From Nibribacter roseus (lineage in GTDB: Bacteria; Bacteroidota; Bacteroidia; Cytophagales; Hymenobacteraceae), in NCBI RefSeq assembly GCF_042662225.1, contig NZ_JBHSYQ010000008.1, positions 248,001 through 312,000 of the forward strand: a stretch of 64,000 bases of DNA. The letters run 5' to 3'. Below are positions 51,701 to 59,055 of this stretch, one piece after another. Numbering within the stretch: the first letter of the stretch is position 1; each line of letters starts with the position of its first letter. The notes under the pieces are model-generated. The model saw only the letters and a list, made by a program, of their open reading frames with translations. It had not been told where the DNA came from and did not search any database. A program made the translations under genes and the position numbers.

Positions 51701-53701
51701 TTTGTTGAACGAGGCGTAGATAGTAGAAATGGCATCTACGATACGTGTGGTCTGGGTCGCGTCTTCAATCTTGAGGTTGCTCACAATCTCAATCAGCATC
51801 TCCAGCTCGGCACTTACGCCCGAGATTTCCTTTTCGGTGGCATCGGCCTCCACTACTTTGCCAATCTGGTCTATGCCTGCTGTGATTTGGGCCACGCGTT
51901 GTTCATAGGGCACCAGCGCATCGGGCTTCAACAAGAAGTCAACGGTTTGGTTCGCCAGGTCCTGGCTGAAACTCTGCAGCTGTGCCTCGTACGTTTCAAT
52001 GCGCGCCACATCGGCGTAGCGCAGTTCTTTCAAAGAAATGACCTCGCCCCGCACCGAGCGCAGTTCGGCCAATGACTTCACGTAGTCGTTGATGTGGCCC
52101 GCGCTCTGCATCTTTAAGCGGGAAATCAAGGCATCGGCGGTGCCGAGTACCTGTTCCACCTGGGCCTGGGTGCTCCTCCTGATGCTGATGACCTTCTCAA
52201 ATTCCTCAACCGCCGCGGTGGCCGTCTGGCGGATGGCCGCAAGAGGCTGCGCCAGTTCAAACGTCTCCTTTTTATCCAGCCAGTGATAGCTATCGAGCAA
52301 ATCGGTCGTGAGCTTGATGAGGTCCAGGTACAGGTTGTCGTAGGAATCCTCCTTGTTGACCAAGGTGAGAATCTCGGTACACTCGGCCATGGCCCGCACA
52401 ATTTCCTTGTTGCCTATTTTGTACAGGAAACTCTCTTTGGTGACGGGAATAGTGTAGTTGGAGCCAATGTACGGCGTTTGCCAAATCTGGAGGGCGTGGT
52501 GCTTTTTGGGTTCCTCGTCACCTCTAAAATAGCACAGTTCGCCATTTTCGTAGATGGCGTAGCCGTGGCAGATAATGGGGCTTTCTATTTTCTGGGTAAT
52601 CAGGTTGTAGCTCAACAGCAAGTACACCCCGCTTTGCTTGTTGTAGAAGACATACAGGAAATCTTCGCCGTTGGGCGAGGCGATGCGCTTCTCAAACAGC
52701 ATGTCCTGCAGGCCGTTGTCGAAACTCTTGAACTCGCCCGTCTGCAGGTAGTAGCCGTAGGCGTAGATGATGCCTTGGTCTTCGGGCAGGAACACGCAGC
52801 AATCCTGGATGGCATCTATGCGGCGCGCCTCCTTCAGCTTGGCGTTGTAGACAATGTAGCGGTAGTTGTTCTCGCGGTACGGCTTGATTTTTAGCAAAAT
52901 CAAATTGCCGATGAGGGCGTAGTACAGCTCCGAGTCGTCCAGCGTCTGGTCTTTGTCCTCCACGGGCTCCGCGTAAATGCCCTGCCCCGACTCGGTGTTA
53001 TCCTCTACTTTAATGGTCAAATCCCCGCCGATTGTTTCCACGAACACCTTGTCCTCAATTGAAATGTGCGGGTGCTTTCCTGGGCGGTGCGCCTCGCGGG
53101 TCACCCGCTTCCAGGCGAAATCGTGCTGATTGGGGAAGGTGTATTCGTGGTCGGAGCGATTGTCTAAGTACGTGAGTTTGCCTGCCTGCAGCGCCCATTT
53201 AAACGTCTTGATGTCATTTAAGCCTTTTCCAATGCGGAACACCATGAACAGGTGCACGCCTTGCACGGCGAACTTCACAAACTGCGTGTTCTTGTAGTAC
53301 TTGTACAGCTTCTGAAATTCGTCCTGAAAGGTGGCGTGATTAATCAGCTCCAGCGACTGGTGGTGGAACTGATGGTTCTCATAGGTGTACACGCTGAACA
53401 CATCGCTCAGCTCTACCTCGGTCTTCAGCCCCAAATGCACATTGTACCCAAACAACAGCTGTTCCCCCACGGGCACCATGTCATAGGGCACACAGTTGTG
53501 CTCGGTGGTCACCCGCTCCGTAGCCAGCAACTTCGTCTCAATCGCCCCGAAGACTTCTTTCCGCTCATGGTTCAGCTGGTCCAGCAATGCCCGCAGTTCG
53601 CCCCCGCTTTTGCTTAAGCGGTTGCGCAGGACTTCATAGGTGCCGCCTTCCAGTTGAACGGGAGGGGTGGTTTCTGAGGCTGAGGGAGATGTTGGGTTCA
53701 T
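48713..53701 (-). CDS. Giant AAA+ ATPase (MoxR/DNA-repair-ATPase-like), 1662 residues
   Basis: The architecture read from the sequence is as follows. Residues 1-60 are helical. Residues 65-430 are strand-rich and repetitive, propeller-like (YIVYNAKLKEARRID, LLSYNLITQKIE). Residues about 470-830 are mostly coiled coil. Residues 850-1200 are a mixed region. The C-terminal AAA+ domain (about 1260-1570) has Walker A SPPGYGKTTLMEYIA (Lys1298), Walker B NVMIYLDDIQHCNPEFLQKF (about 1358) and sensor region VCVVMAGNPYTETGDKFRIP. Proteins of this layout are often labelled DNA repair ATPase, but nothing here shows a DNA role. The cluster with PspA, flotillin and membrane proteins points instead to membrane maintenance, by inference. 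The gene contains an in-frame P-type palindrome near residues 1016-1028. Confidence 0.88.
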   Translation of the reverse strand: MNPTSPSASETTPPVQLEGGTYEVLRNRLSKSGGELRALLDQLNHERKEVFGAIETKLLATERVTTEHNCVPYDMVPVGEQLLFGYNVHLGLKTEVELSDVFSVYTYENHQFHHQSLELINHATFQDEFQKLYKYYKNTQFVKFAVQGVHLFMVFRIGKGLNDIKTFKWALQAGKLTYLDNRSDHEYTFPNQHDFAWKRVTREAHRPGKHPHISIEDKVFVETIGGDLTIKVEDNTESGQGIYAEPVEDKDQTLDDSELYYALIGNLILLKIKPYRENNYRYIVYNAKLKEARRIDAIQDCCVFLPEDQGIIYAYGYYLQTGEFKSFDNGLQDMLFEKRIASPNGEDFLYVFYNKQSGVYLLLSYNLITQKIESPIICHGYAIYENGELCYFRGDEEPKKHHALQIWQTPYIGSNYTIPVTKESFLYKIGNKEIVRAMAECTEILTLVNKEDSYDNLYLDLIKLTTDLLDSYHWLDKKETFELAQPLAAIRQTATAAVEEFEKVISIRRSTQAQVEQVLGTADALISRLKMQSAGHINDYVKSLAELRSVRGEVISLKELRYADVARIETYEAQLQSFSQDLANQTVDFLLKPDALVPYEQRVAQITAGIDQIGKVVEADATEKEISGVSAELEMLIEIVSNLKIEDATQTTRIVDAISTIYASFNKTKATLKRKRQDLLSSEGQAEFNAQIKLISQSVINFLDVCDTPQKCDEYLTKLMVQLEELEGRFSEFDAFLEIIADKREEIYSAFESKKVALQEARNKRATTLQQAADRILKAVQSRLSKLGTVAEINGYFASDLMMEKVRTTVEELLAMGDTVKADSIQSRLKTLREDAVRQLKDKSELFVDGQNVLKFGTHHFTVNTQPLELSIVHRDDAMYYHLTGTSFFEKITDERFVSYRPVWEQSLISENNQVYRAEYLAFQILQAAQQAKNVPSAAEASEGSLHLLTLDELHKLRTEELTTYVQKFMAVRFNEGYLKGVHDHDAALIVSALVRLFKTADLLRYPAIDRAAARLFWAVFAKEGQKQLFHHQLKGVGAILQVFPETHQFDAIKQDLQRELQAFQLETGLLPEANAEAAGEYLFYELTRGDHFISSAQAAELVHDFHQYLTEKKAWSLFESSAKALEESQIERFELMQHWLKAFLTQASRTEDLEYVPEASVLLLLKELKPTHLVHANLRETLAGMQGSHPLLQEQQYPLHFHQFQQKLSHYETHVVSQYKAFHTLKHQMTVSFEEELRLQEFKPRVMSSFVRNKLIDQVYLPLIGANLAKQMGTAGETKRTDLMGMLLLLSPPGYGKTTLMEYIANCLGIIFMKINGPAIGHQVTALDPTEAPNAAAREELEKLNLSFEMGDNVMIYLDDIQHCNPEFLQKFISLCDAQRKIEGVYKGRSRTYDFRGKKVCVVMAGNPYTETGDKFRIPDMLANRADIYNLGDIIGDTEDVFKLSYLENSLTSNAVLAKLSTKSQKDVYALVKLAETGNSEGMELEGNHTAAEISEYVTVIKKLLSIRNVILKVNLEYIRSAAQADEYRTEPPFKMQGSYRNMNKLAEKVMPIMNDQELHTLILSHYQSESQTLTTGAEANMLKFKQLIGVATPEENQRWEDIKAAFVRNNKLKGFGDGNQVGQVLAQMENISEGLAGIKQVLGERKVEQVLPASGGPLAN
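50618..50655. repeat. P element copy inside the giant ATPase gene
   Basis: GCTGTTTTTGGCCTTCTTTC and GAAAACAGCCCAAAAAAG match the intergenic palindrome consensus at most positions, yet lie within the coding frame, where the minus strand reads LFWAVFAKEGQKQL. No frame disruption results. This is the only good copy found inside a gene. Confidence 0.65.
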
Positions 53702-53737
53702 GGCAGGAAATGGGACTACTTGAGGGATAACGGTATT

Positions 53738-53773
53738 GTTTTAGGCTTGTTTTTCTGAAAACAGGCTTGAAAC
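53738..53773. repeat. Dispersed palindrome, P element copy 13
   Basis: GTTTTAGGCTTGTTTTTC and GAAAACAGGCTTGAAAC form a nearly perfect stem. It lies 37 bases upstream of the ATPase start codon. Confidence 0.85.
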
Positions 53774-53784
53774 GCAGTTGGTGG

Positions 53785-53818
53785 AGACGCTCGCAGGTCC
53801 TTCGGACGCTACGAGGTC
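53785..53818. repeat. 34-bp hairpin repeat, copy 2 (inverted)
   Basis: AGACGCTCGCAGGTCC, then TTC, then GGACGCTACGAGGTC. It is the inverted relative of 29621-29654. Confidence 0.75.
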
Positions 53819-53861
53819 AGGTACTTTTCTGGTTATGTATGATGCTTTTTTCCGTTTGGTT

Positions 53862-54230
53862 CGCATTCCCGATACTCCCCCTTTGAAGGGGGCGAAGGGG
53901 GATGTTTACACAGGAGGACACGCATTGCAATTACTTTTAAGGTCATTCCGAGTGTAGCCGAGGAAACTTACGTTCCCAATTCACAAGAAGGGCATTATCA
54001 CCGTTTACTACTTGGTTTGGCTTGTGCTTTTCATTGGCTTATGACATTTGTTAATCAAAATCTAGCACCGAAAACGAGAAGGTTTCCTCGGCAGCTAGGC
54101 TGGCTCTTTTTGGCTCTCGCCTCAAGAATGCCCAGAATGACGATATGGAGCTTTAAAAATTTAACACAATGCGTACCCTCCTGTGTAAACATCCCCCTGC
54201 CCCCTTCAAAGGGGGAGTATCAGGAATGCG
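53862..54230. mobile_element. Composite inverted-repeat element with 65-bp ends (E family)
   Basis: 53862-53927 (CGCATTCCCGATACTCCCCC and onward, with TTTACACAGGAGG) is complementary to 54167-54230 at about 60 of 65 positions. The roughly 240 bases between hold a second inverted pair (GTAGCCGAGGAAAC near 53955 and GTTTCCTCGGCAGCTAGGC near 54091) but no convincing gene. The layout is that of a non-autonomous mobile element. A related single unit lies at 55172-55452. Confidence 0.75.
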
Positions 54231-54296
54231 TACTTTTTCATCAGTTTTTAGCCGGTTTTCTATCTGAACCCTTTTCAAGTGACAACGGCTTGCTCC

Positions 54297-54983
54297 TTAC
54301 ACCGCCATGCGCTTGCGCAGCTCTGCCAGCTCCTGCTTCAGATCTTCTACTTTGTTGGCTTCGGACTGCATTTCGCGCTTTAGCTTGATCTCGCGCTCAC
54401 GTGAGGCTGTTTTGTAGTCTTTCAGTTCCTGGTCTAATTCTTCGTAAGCTTTGATTTTTTGTTGGGTAACGCTGTTGCTGTTCTTGAACATGAAGGCAAA
54501 AACGGCAGCCATGGCACCTAAGCCAACAATAATTGCCAAGCTAATAACCACGTACAGCTGCTTGTCCATGTCCAGCCCCAGAACCGACAAGTGGCTTATA
54601 TCATGGTCAAATTGCTGAAGCTGCTGCTCTTTTTTGGCATTGTCCTGCTGCAGGGCCTGTACTTGTGCTTTCTGGACTTCCAGTTCTTTCTGTGTTTTCT
54701 CCAGAGCCACAGCGGTTTCTTTGCCGGCGTTCTTAATGCTTTGTTCCCGTACTTTCAGGGTATCCTGCACGCTTTTCAGAAAAGCTTCCAAACGGCTTTC
54801 CCGAACTACTCTATAATCATGGCCAAATTCTTTGTAAGGCGAAGAACTGAACTTCATGGAGTTAAACTGCTGCTGCAAAGTATAGGCAGAGCGGTTTTGG
54901 GCGGGGGCAGCCGTTTGCGTCTGGGCCAAGCCCGAAGTCACCACAACAGCACAAAAAATCAGAGAAAGGGTTAAGGCTTTCAT
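54297..54983 (-). CDS. Membrane-anchored coiled-coil protein of the PspA-flotillin cluster
   Basis: This protein has about 228 residues, taking the start as MKALTLSLIFCAVVVTSGLAQ, which gives a signal peptide. A 54-base-wide periplasmic-type head is followed by a coiled coil (about residues 75-135, rich in Gln/Lys/Glu), a single membrane helix (LYVVISLAIIVGLGAMAAVFAFMF, about 150-173), and a C-terminal cytoplasmic coiled coil (KAYEELDQELKDYKTAS to the end). No family was recognised. It lies between the ATPase and flotillin genes on the same strand but is separated from both by about 600 bases of repeats, so it is probably a separate transcript. Confidence 0.75.
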   Translation of the reverse strand: MKALTLSLIFCAVVVTSGLAQTQTAAPAQNRSAYTLQQQFNSMKFSSSPYKEFGHDYRVVRESRLEAFLKSVQDTLKVREQSIKNAGKETAVALEKTQKELEVQKAQVQALQQDNAKKEQQLQQFDHDISHLSVLGLDMDKQLYVVISLAIIVGLGAMAAVFAFMFKNSNSVTQQKIKAYEELDQELKDYKTASREREIKLKREMQSEANKVEDLKQELAELRKRMAV

Positions 54984-55124
54984 ACGCAAATGAATAAATG
55001 TCAATAAATTTTACCTGTGAAAATAAAATTACTGATTTCCCCTGAAGGGCGAAAGACAAAACCTCGGTCTTTTTCATTTACCCTTTAAAATACCGTGGGA
55101 GTCCCAATAAAAGTGGTTTCTCTT

Positions 55125-55164
55125 CTGTTTTAGGTCTCCTTTTCTGAATTTTACCCGGAAACAG
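55125..55164. repeat. Dispersed palindrome, P element copy 14 (degenerate)
   Basis: CTGTTTTAGGTCTCCTTTTC and GAATTTTACCCGGAAACAG. The outer bases pair and the inner arms have drifted. Confidence 0.6.
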
Positions 55165-55171
55165 GGTTTGG

Positions 55172-55452
55172 AATGCGTGGACACTCCTGTGTAAACATCC
55201 CCCTTCGCCCCCTTCAAAGGGTAGGGCCGTTAAGTTCTCCGCTGTTCGGGATTTGCAATCCCGAACTTGAGTATCCTGCGGGTTTGCAATCTGCGGGTTT
55301 GCAATCCGCGGCTTTTCCGTTTTATGGCGCAGCAACGGGGATTACAAATCCCCTAGATACCCGATTCCGGATTGCAAATCCGGAAGAGCAACCTCTTATG
55401 GTGAGAATTTAACAGCCTTACCCCTTCAAAGAGGGAGTATCAGGAATGCGTG
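55172..55452 (-). repeat. E-family repeat unit interrupted by a MITE-like element
   Basis: 55172-55221 (through CTCCTGTGTAAACATCCCCC to CCTTCAAAGGG) and 55421-55452 (CCCCTTCAAAGAGGGAGTAT and onward) together reconstruct the E unit seen uninterrupted at 54167-54230. The 199 bases between them are an insertion. Confidence 0.8.
55222..55420. mobile_element. MITE-like element, 199 bp, with terminal inverted repeats and target duplication
   Basis: The ends are TAGGGCCGTTAAGTTCTC (55222-55239) and GAGAATTTAACAGCCTTA (55403-55420), complementary at 14 of 18 positions. The flanks CCCCTTCAAAGGG (55209-55221) and CCCCTTCAAAGAG (55421-55433) match at 12 of 13 positions and occur once in the uninterrupted E unit, so they are a target-site duplication. 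Inside are GGATTTGCAATCC-type modules: 55249, 55367 (exact complement of the first), and GGGGATTACAAATCCCC. Related elements are at 26195 and 58868. It has no coding capacity, so it would need a transposase in trans. Confidence 0.8.
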
Positions 55453-55517
55453 CTTCTTGAAGAAAGTCACCACGAATATCTGGTTGCCCAATAGACCTGC
55501 CAGTGTCTGTGCCAACT

Positions 55518-55555
55518 GCGTTTTTAGCCTATTTTCTCAAAAACAGCTCCAAAAC
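55518..55555. repeat. Dispersed palindrome, P element copy 15
   Basis: GCGTTTTTAGCCTATTTTC and CAAAAACAGCTCCAAAAC, 53 bases beyond the 3' end of the flotillin gene, in terminator position for it. Confidence 0.7.
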
Positions 55556-55607
55556 TTTCCCCTGCTTTCCTCTCTCCCGAACCGGAAGAGAGGAAATTTT
55601 GAGGAAA

Positions 55608-57779
55608 TTAGTTCAGCGTGTATACCGGCTTGTCACCCAAACCTAAGGCAGTAGCCGTGGAAGTTAGTTCTTTCAGGGTGTTGGCGGTGGCGTCATCCAG
55701 CGTTTTCTGCTGCATCATTTTCAGGAGCAGGGCAGACACGCTCAAATTGCGCACATCTTCGGTGTCCATACCGAACTGCGTGATGAAGCGCTGAAGGTTG
55801 GCTTTGAAGTCGATGTGGCCGTTGCCGTCTTTCTGGAAGAAGGCGTCTTTCACGGTGCCCAGCACTTCGCTATTGGTGACCAGGCGGTCTACTTGCTTGC
55901 CTTTGGTGATGGAGCCTACAATCTGGTCGAAGAACATGGTCTCACCGCCTACAATATCAATTTTAGCAGCTTTCAACGCTTCAGCGATCACAGAGGCCTG
56001 AGATGCGGCAATTTCTTTCTGGATGTCAATGTGGGCCAGTTCAATGGCTTTGTCTTTCTCCAGACGGAGCTTGAATTCTTCGTGCTCTTTGCCCACGCCA
56101 TCCAGCTTCTTCATGGCATCTGCTTTTTCTTCTATGCCTTTGGCTTCTACGGCAAACTTCTCGCCGCTCACACGGGCTTCGGCTAAACCACGTTTCTCTT
56201 CGGCGGCAGCCAGGTTGGCTACAATAGAAGCGTCGGCCAAACCCTTCTCTTGCGTTACTTTGGCAGCTACCATTCCTAATTTCTCATCAGCTTCGGCCTG
56301 GGCCTCGGCTTTGGCTTTGATTGCCTTGGCAGTGGCAATGGCTTGCATTTCCATCACGGCGGCTTCTGATTCGCCTACTTTCTCCTGGGCGGCAGCTTTC
56401 GCTTCCATTACCTGAGCTTCAGAGAGGCCTATGGCGGCAGCCTCGGCGGCGGTGGCCTCGGCCATTAGTTTTATAGCTTGGGCACGGTTCAATGAGGCTT
56501 CTTTTTCTGCTTCAGAATCAATGAGCATCTGCTTGGCCTTGAATTCAGCGGCAGTACGGGCAGCTTCGGCTCCCTTAATCTCTTTCACCAAGGCTTCTTC
56601 GGCTTCCATCTCCGCATTTTTAATGGCGACGGCTTTCACCCGGTCGGCTTCAGCCAAGGCTTTGGTGTCTTTGATTTTCTCTTCCTCTTCCACCACTGCC
56701 TTTTCTACCACCACGCGCTCTTTGATGATAGCCTGAATATTTTTGCGCTCTTCCTCAATGGCCTTCTCCTTTTCAATTTGGGCCAATGCCACAATGCGCT
56801 GCATTTCGTTTTCTTCCAGCATTTTGGCTTGCTCCACGCGAACGGTTTCTACGGCATCGGTGCGTTGCTTACTGCGCTCAGCTACCAATACCTGACGGTC
56901 ACGGTTTTGCTCTGAAATCTGTACTTCTTCATCGGTGGCAATGCGGGCCCGCTCGGCTATCATGCGCTGCTCCTGGGTTACTTTCTCAATCTCGGCGGCC
57001 TCTCTGGCTTTGATGCTGGCAATCTCGCGGCGCTGCTTTTCTTCGTTCTCCGCTAGCTGTTTCTCCAGTTCCAGAATGGTTTCCTGCGCCTCTACATTTT
57101 GCTTCTTAATGGTCTTTTCTTTCTCGCGCTCAATAAGGTTGGCCTGTACTTTTTGCCGGGCGGTGAGGTCAATGATCTTCTTGATACCCTCGGCGTCTAA
57201 GATATTATTCTCGTTCAGGCTGCTGAGCGGAGTCTGCTCCAAGTAGTCAATGGCGCAGTCGTCTAGCACGTAGCCGTTCAGGTCGGTGCCGATGGTTTGC
57301 AGAATCTGGCGCTTGAAATCGTCGCGGCTCTGGTACAGCTCCACAAAATCAAAGTGCTTGCCTACCGTTTTCAGGGCCTCAGAGAACTTAGCATCAAAGA
57401 GGCTTTCTAGGGCGGTAGGGTCAGAGGCGCGTTTACAGCCAATGCTCTGGGCCACCTGCACCACGTCTTCGGCGGTTTTGTTTACCCGCACAAAGAAATT
57501 CACCTTGATATCGGCCCGCATGTTGTCTTTACACACCAGACCTTCTGACCCGGTACGCGCTATGACAATGGTTTTGAGTGTGATGTCCATCATCTCCAGT
57601 TTGTGGATGATCGGCACCACGAAAATACCGGAGAAAGACACTTTGGTATCGCCCATACCGGTACGTACCAGTGCCTCGCCTTGAATGGCCTTCCGGTACA
57701 TCTTTATGATGATGACGAAGACCCCAAAGACCACCAGCGCAATGAGCACGGTGGAGGTAAGCGTAATTGCTTCAAACAT
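55608..57779 (-). CDS. Flotillin-like SPFH protein (YqiK-like), 723 residues
   Basis: There is one N-terminal membrane helix (about residues 7-26), then an SPFH/band-7 domain (about 28-215: VRTGMGDTKVSFSGIFVVPIIHKLEMMDITLKTI, DIKVNFFVRVNKTAEDV). A long Glu/Ala/Lys-rich coiled coil (about 220-580) with repeated EA and AEAKG-like motifs follows, then a C-terminal flotillin tail (KAAKIDIVGGETMFFDQIVGSI). It is longer than typical flotillins (about 500-550 residues) because of an extended coiled coil. It would oligomerise on the inner membrane and organise lipid domains. It starts 11 bases after the YqiJ-like gene, matching the known yqiJ-yqiK pairing. Confidence 0.92.
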   Translation of the reverse strand: MFEAITLTSTVLIALVVFGVFVIIIKMYRKAIQGEALVRTGMGDTKVSFSGIFVVPIIHKLEMMDITLKTIVIARTGSEGLVCKDNMRADIKVNFFVRVNKTAEDVVQVAQSIGCKRASDPTALESLFDAKFSEALKTVGKHFDFVELYQSRDDFKRQILQTIGTDLNGYVLDDCAIDYLEQTPLSSLNENNILDAEGIKKIIDLTARQKVQANLIEREKEKTIKKQNVEAQETILELEKQLAENEEKQRREIASIKAREAAEIEKVTQEQRMIAERARIATDEEVQISEQNRDRQVLVAERSKQRTDAVETVRVEQAKMLEENEMQRIVALAQIEKEKAIEEERKNIQAIIKERVVVEKAVVEEEEKIKDTKALAEADRVKAVAIKNAEMEAEEALVKEIKGAEAARTAAEFKAKQMLIDSEAEKEASLNRAQAIKLMAEATAAEAAAIGLSEAQVMEAKAAAQEKVGESEAAVMEMQAIATAKAIKAKAEAQAEADEKLGMVAAKVTQEKGLADASIVANLAAAEEKRGLAEARVSGEKFAVEAKGIEEKADAMKKLDGVGKEHEEFKLRLEKDKAIELAHIDIQKEIAASQASVIAEALKAAKIDIVGGETMFFDQIVGSITKGKQVDRLVTNSEVLGTVKDAFFQKDGNGHIDFKANLQRFITQFGMDTEDVRNLSVSALLLKMMQQKTLDDATANTLKELTSTATALGLGDKPVYTLN

Positions 57780-57790
57780 AAAATAGAGGG

Positions 57791-58429
57791 TTAAAGAGTT
57801 TGATAAGGTTCTATTAAATAAAGATTGGTTTCAGGTAGGTATTCTATAACCAGGGCGGTATCGCCTTTCTGCACCAGATGCCCCTGGCTTGTTCTCACAT
57901 TCAGAAGCAAGGGAGATCCTTTGGTGCGCACTGAGGCCTGCCCAGTTTGCTGGTGATTGGCAGGCAGTAGAATGGTACAGGTCTGGCCAATGATCACCTG
58001 ATTTGACTCTCCGTCCTTTTCCATGGCGTCAAACAATTTCACGAAGGGCCAGGTCATAAATTTAGAGAGCACCAGGCACACTAGCATGAGCGGTAAAATA
58101 AGCACAAGCCCCAGCCAAATATCCTGCGTACCTAACAAATAGTTTACAGATACCGAGAGCACCCAATAAGGCAGCGCAAAGAACGTAAGGAAGAACATGA
58201 GCGGCACTTTGCCCAGGTTAAAGAAAGCCAACGCGGAGTTCAGCCAAGCCACAGATGAAACGCCATCGGTATCGGTGTTTACATTGGTTTCAAATTCAAT
58301 ATCAAAGGAACTGATGTCAAACACGCCCAGAATAACAGTTACCCAATACAGCATCACGAAGATGAGTAAGCCCGTGGCAAAGACATTGGCTGGGGCTACG
58401 GCGGCTTGTAAAAGTTCTTCCATACGCAA
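57791..58429 (-). CDS. YqiJ-like membrane protein with C-terminal OB-fold (DUF1449/NfeD-like)
   Basis: This 212-residue protein has about three membrane segments: near residues 15-37 (VFATGLLIFVMLYWVTVILGVF), 75-95 (PLMFFLTFFALPYWVLSVS) and 103-125 (LGLVLILPLMLVCLVLSKF). A soluble beta-rich domain of about residues 145-212 (GQTCTILLPANHQQTGQASV, GDTALVIEYLPETNLYLIEP) fits an NfeD-like OB-fold. NfeD/YqiJ proteins pair with SPFH proteins, and the flotillin gene follows 11 bases downstream. The two are almost certainly a functional unit at the inner membrane. Confidence 0.87.
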   Translation of the reverse strand: MRMEELLQAAVAPANVFATGLLIFVMLYWVTVILGVFDISSFDIEFETNVNTDTDGVSSVAWLNSALAFFNLGKVPLMFFLTFFALPYWVLSVSVNYLLGTQDIWLGLVLILPLMLVCLVLSKFMTWPFVKLFDAMEKDGESNQVIIGQTCTILLPANHQQTGQASVRTKGSPLLLNVRTSQGHLVQKGDTALVIEYLPETNLYLIEPYQTL

Positions 58430-58523
58430 TCTGTTTCTCTTTCTAAATCTACAAATTCCTACACACTTCTAAAGACATTTATGGGCTCTTGCTGAAAATT
58501 TTCACAGGCAAGGCGCCCTTGCC

Positions 58524-58715
58524 TTATGGAATCCACTTAGCAGGCAGCAGTTCTACCAGAACAGTCTGCCACATTTCAGCGCTGACAGAGGCCACTGTCA
58601 TCTTTACCTCTGTAAAGATTGGCCACACCGCCAATACCTCTTGGTCTACTCCACTTCCACCCGTCATTACCCAAATACCAATCGCTGCAGATAACATGAA
58701 TCCTATTTTTCCCAT
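58524..58715 (-). CDS. Hypothetical small hydrophobic protein
   Basis: A 63-residue frame with a hydrophobic N terminus (MGKIGFMLSAAIGIWVMTGG) that could be a signal peptide or membrane anchor. The remainder is mixed (EVLAVWPIFTEVKMTVASVS). It is on the same strand, 94 bases upstream of the YqiJ-like gene, inside the PspA-flotillin cluster. An overlapping plus-strand frame (58489-58737) exists but has a less protein-like composition. No family was recognised and the call is tentative. Confidence 0.4.
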   Translation of the reverse strand: MGKIGFMLSAAIGIWVMTGGSGVDQEVLAVWPIFTEVKMTVASVSAEMWQTVLVELLPAKWIP

Positions 58716-58767
58716 CTTGAAAGGAGTTTTGAGTTAAAAGTTATGAGTTAAGAGTTGCTGATCTTTT

Positions 58768-58805
58768 CGTTTTAGAGCTGTTTTGTGAAAATCAGGCCTA
58801 AAACG
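58768..58805. repeat. Dispersed palindrome, P element copy 16
   Basis: CGTTTTAGAGCTGTTTTGTG and AAAATCAGGCCTAAAACG have outer arms that pair perfectly over eight bases. Confidence 0.8.
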
Positions 58806-58867
58806 GGTGGTAAGCGAGTTGTTTGGCCAGCAGTTTTGCTTCCTTTGGTATCTAGAAAACCTTTATT

Positions 58868-58973
58868 ACTGTTCAGGATTTGCAACCCCCTTCAGTGACC
58901 AAATCAGGAACTGCCGGCACTGAGATTTCAAAACCCAGAGCAGTAACTCCCGGATTGCAAATCCGGAAGAGCG
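58868..58973. repeat. MITE-like repeat, shortened copy
   Basis: ACTGTTCAGGATTTGCAACC at the left and CCGGATTGCAAATCCGGAAG at the right correspond to the left and right modules of the element at 55222-55420. The middle has drifted and no clear terminal repeats remain. Confidence 0.65.
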
Positions 58974-59010
58974 GACAGCGGATTTCTAAATTAACCACCA
59001 CGCAATTCTT

Positions 59011-59047
59011 GTTTTTGGCTTTGTTTTCAGAAAAACAGGCCTAAAAC
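59011..59047. repeat. Dispersed palindrome, P element copy 17
   Basis: GTTTTTGGCTTTGTTTTC and GAAAAACAGGCCTAAAAC surround an A. It lies nine bases beyond the pspA stop codon, in terminator position. Confidence 0.8.
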
Positions 59048-59055
59048 GCATTTGG

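Larger units (their letters stand above)
54984..55607. other. Repeat-filled spacer between the coiled-coil and flotillin genes
   Basis: Holds two P-type palindromes (55125-55164 and 55518-55555), an E-family unit (55172-55452) and, inserted in it, a 199-bp MITE-like element (55222-55420). No gene is called. Confidence 0.75.
58716..59055. other. Repeat-filled spacer between PspA and the YqiJ-flotillin pair
   Basis: Holds P-type palindromes at 58768-58805 and 59011-59047 and a shortened MITE-like copy at 58868-58973. No gene is called. The PspA and flotillin sections may therefore be separate transcripts. Confidence 0.7.

Noticed and set aside
48713..53701. The giant ATPase as a defence-system protein
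   Set aside because: No nuclease, methylase or toxin partner is present, and all neighbours point to membrane functions.
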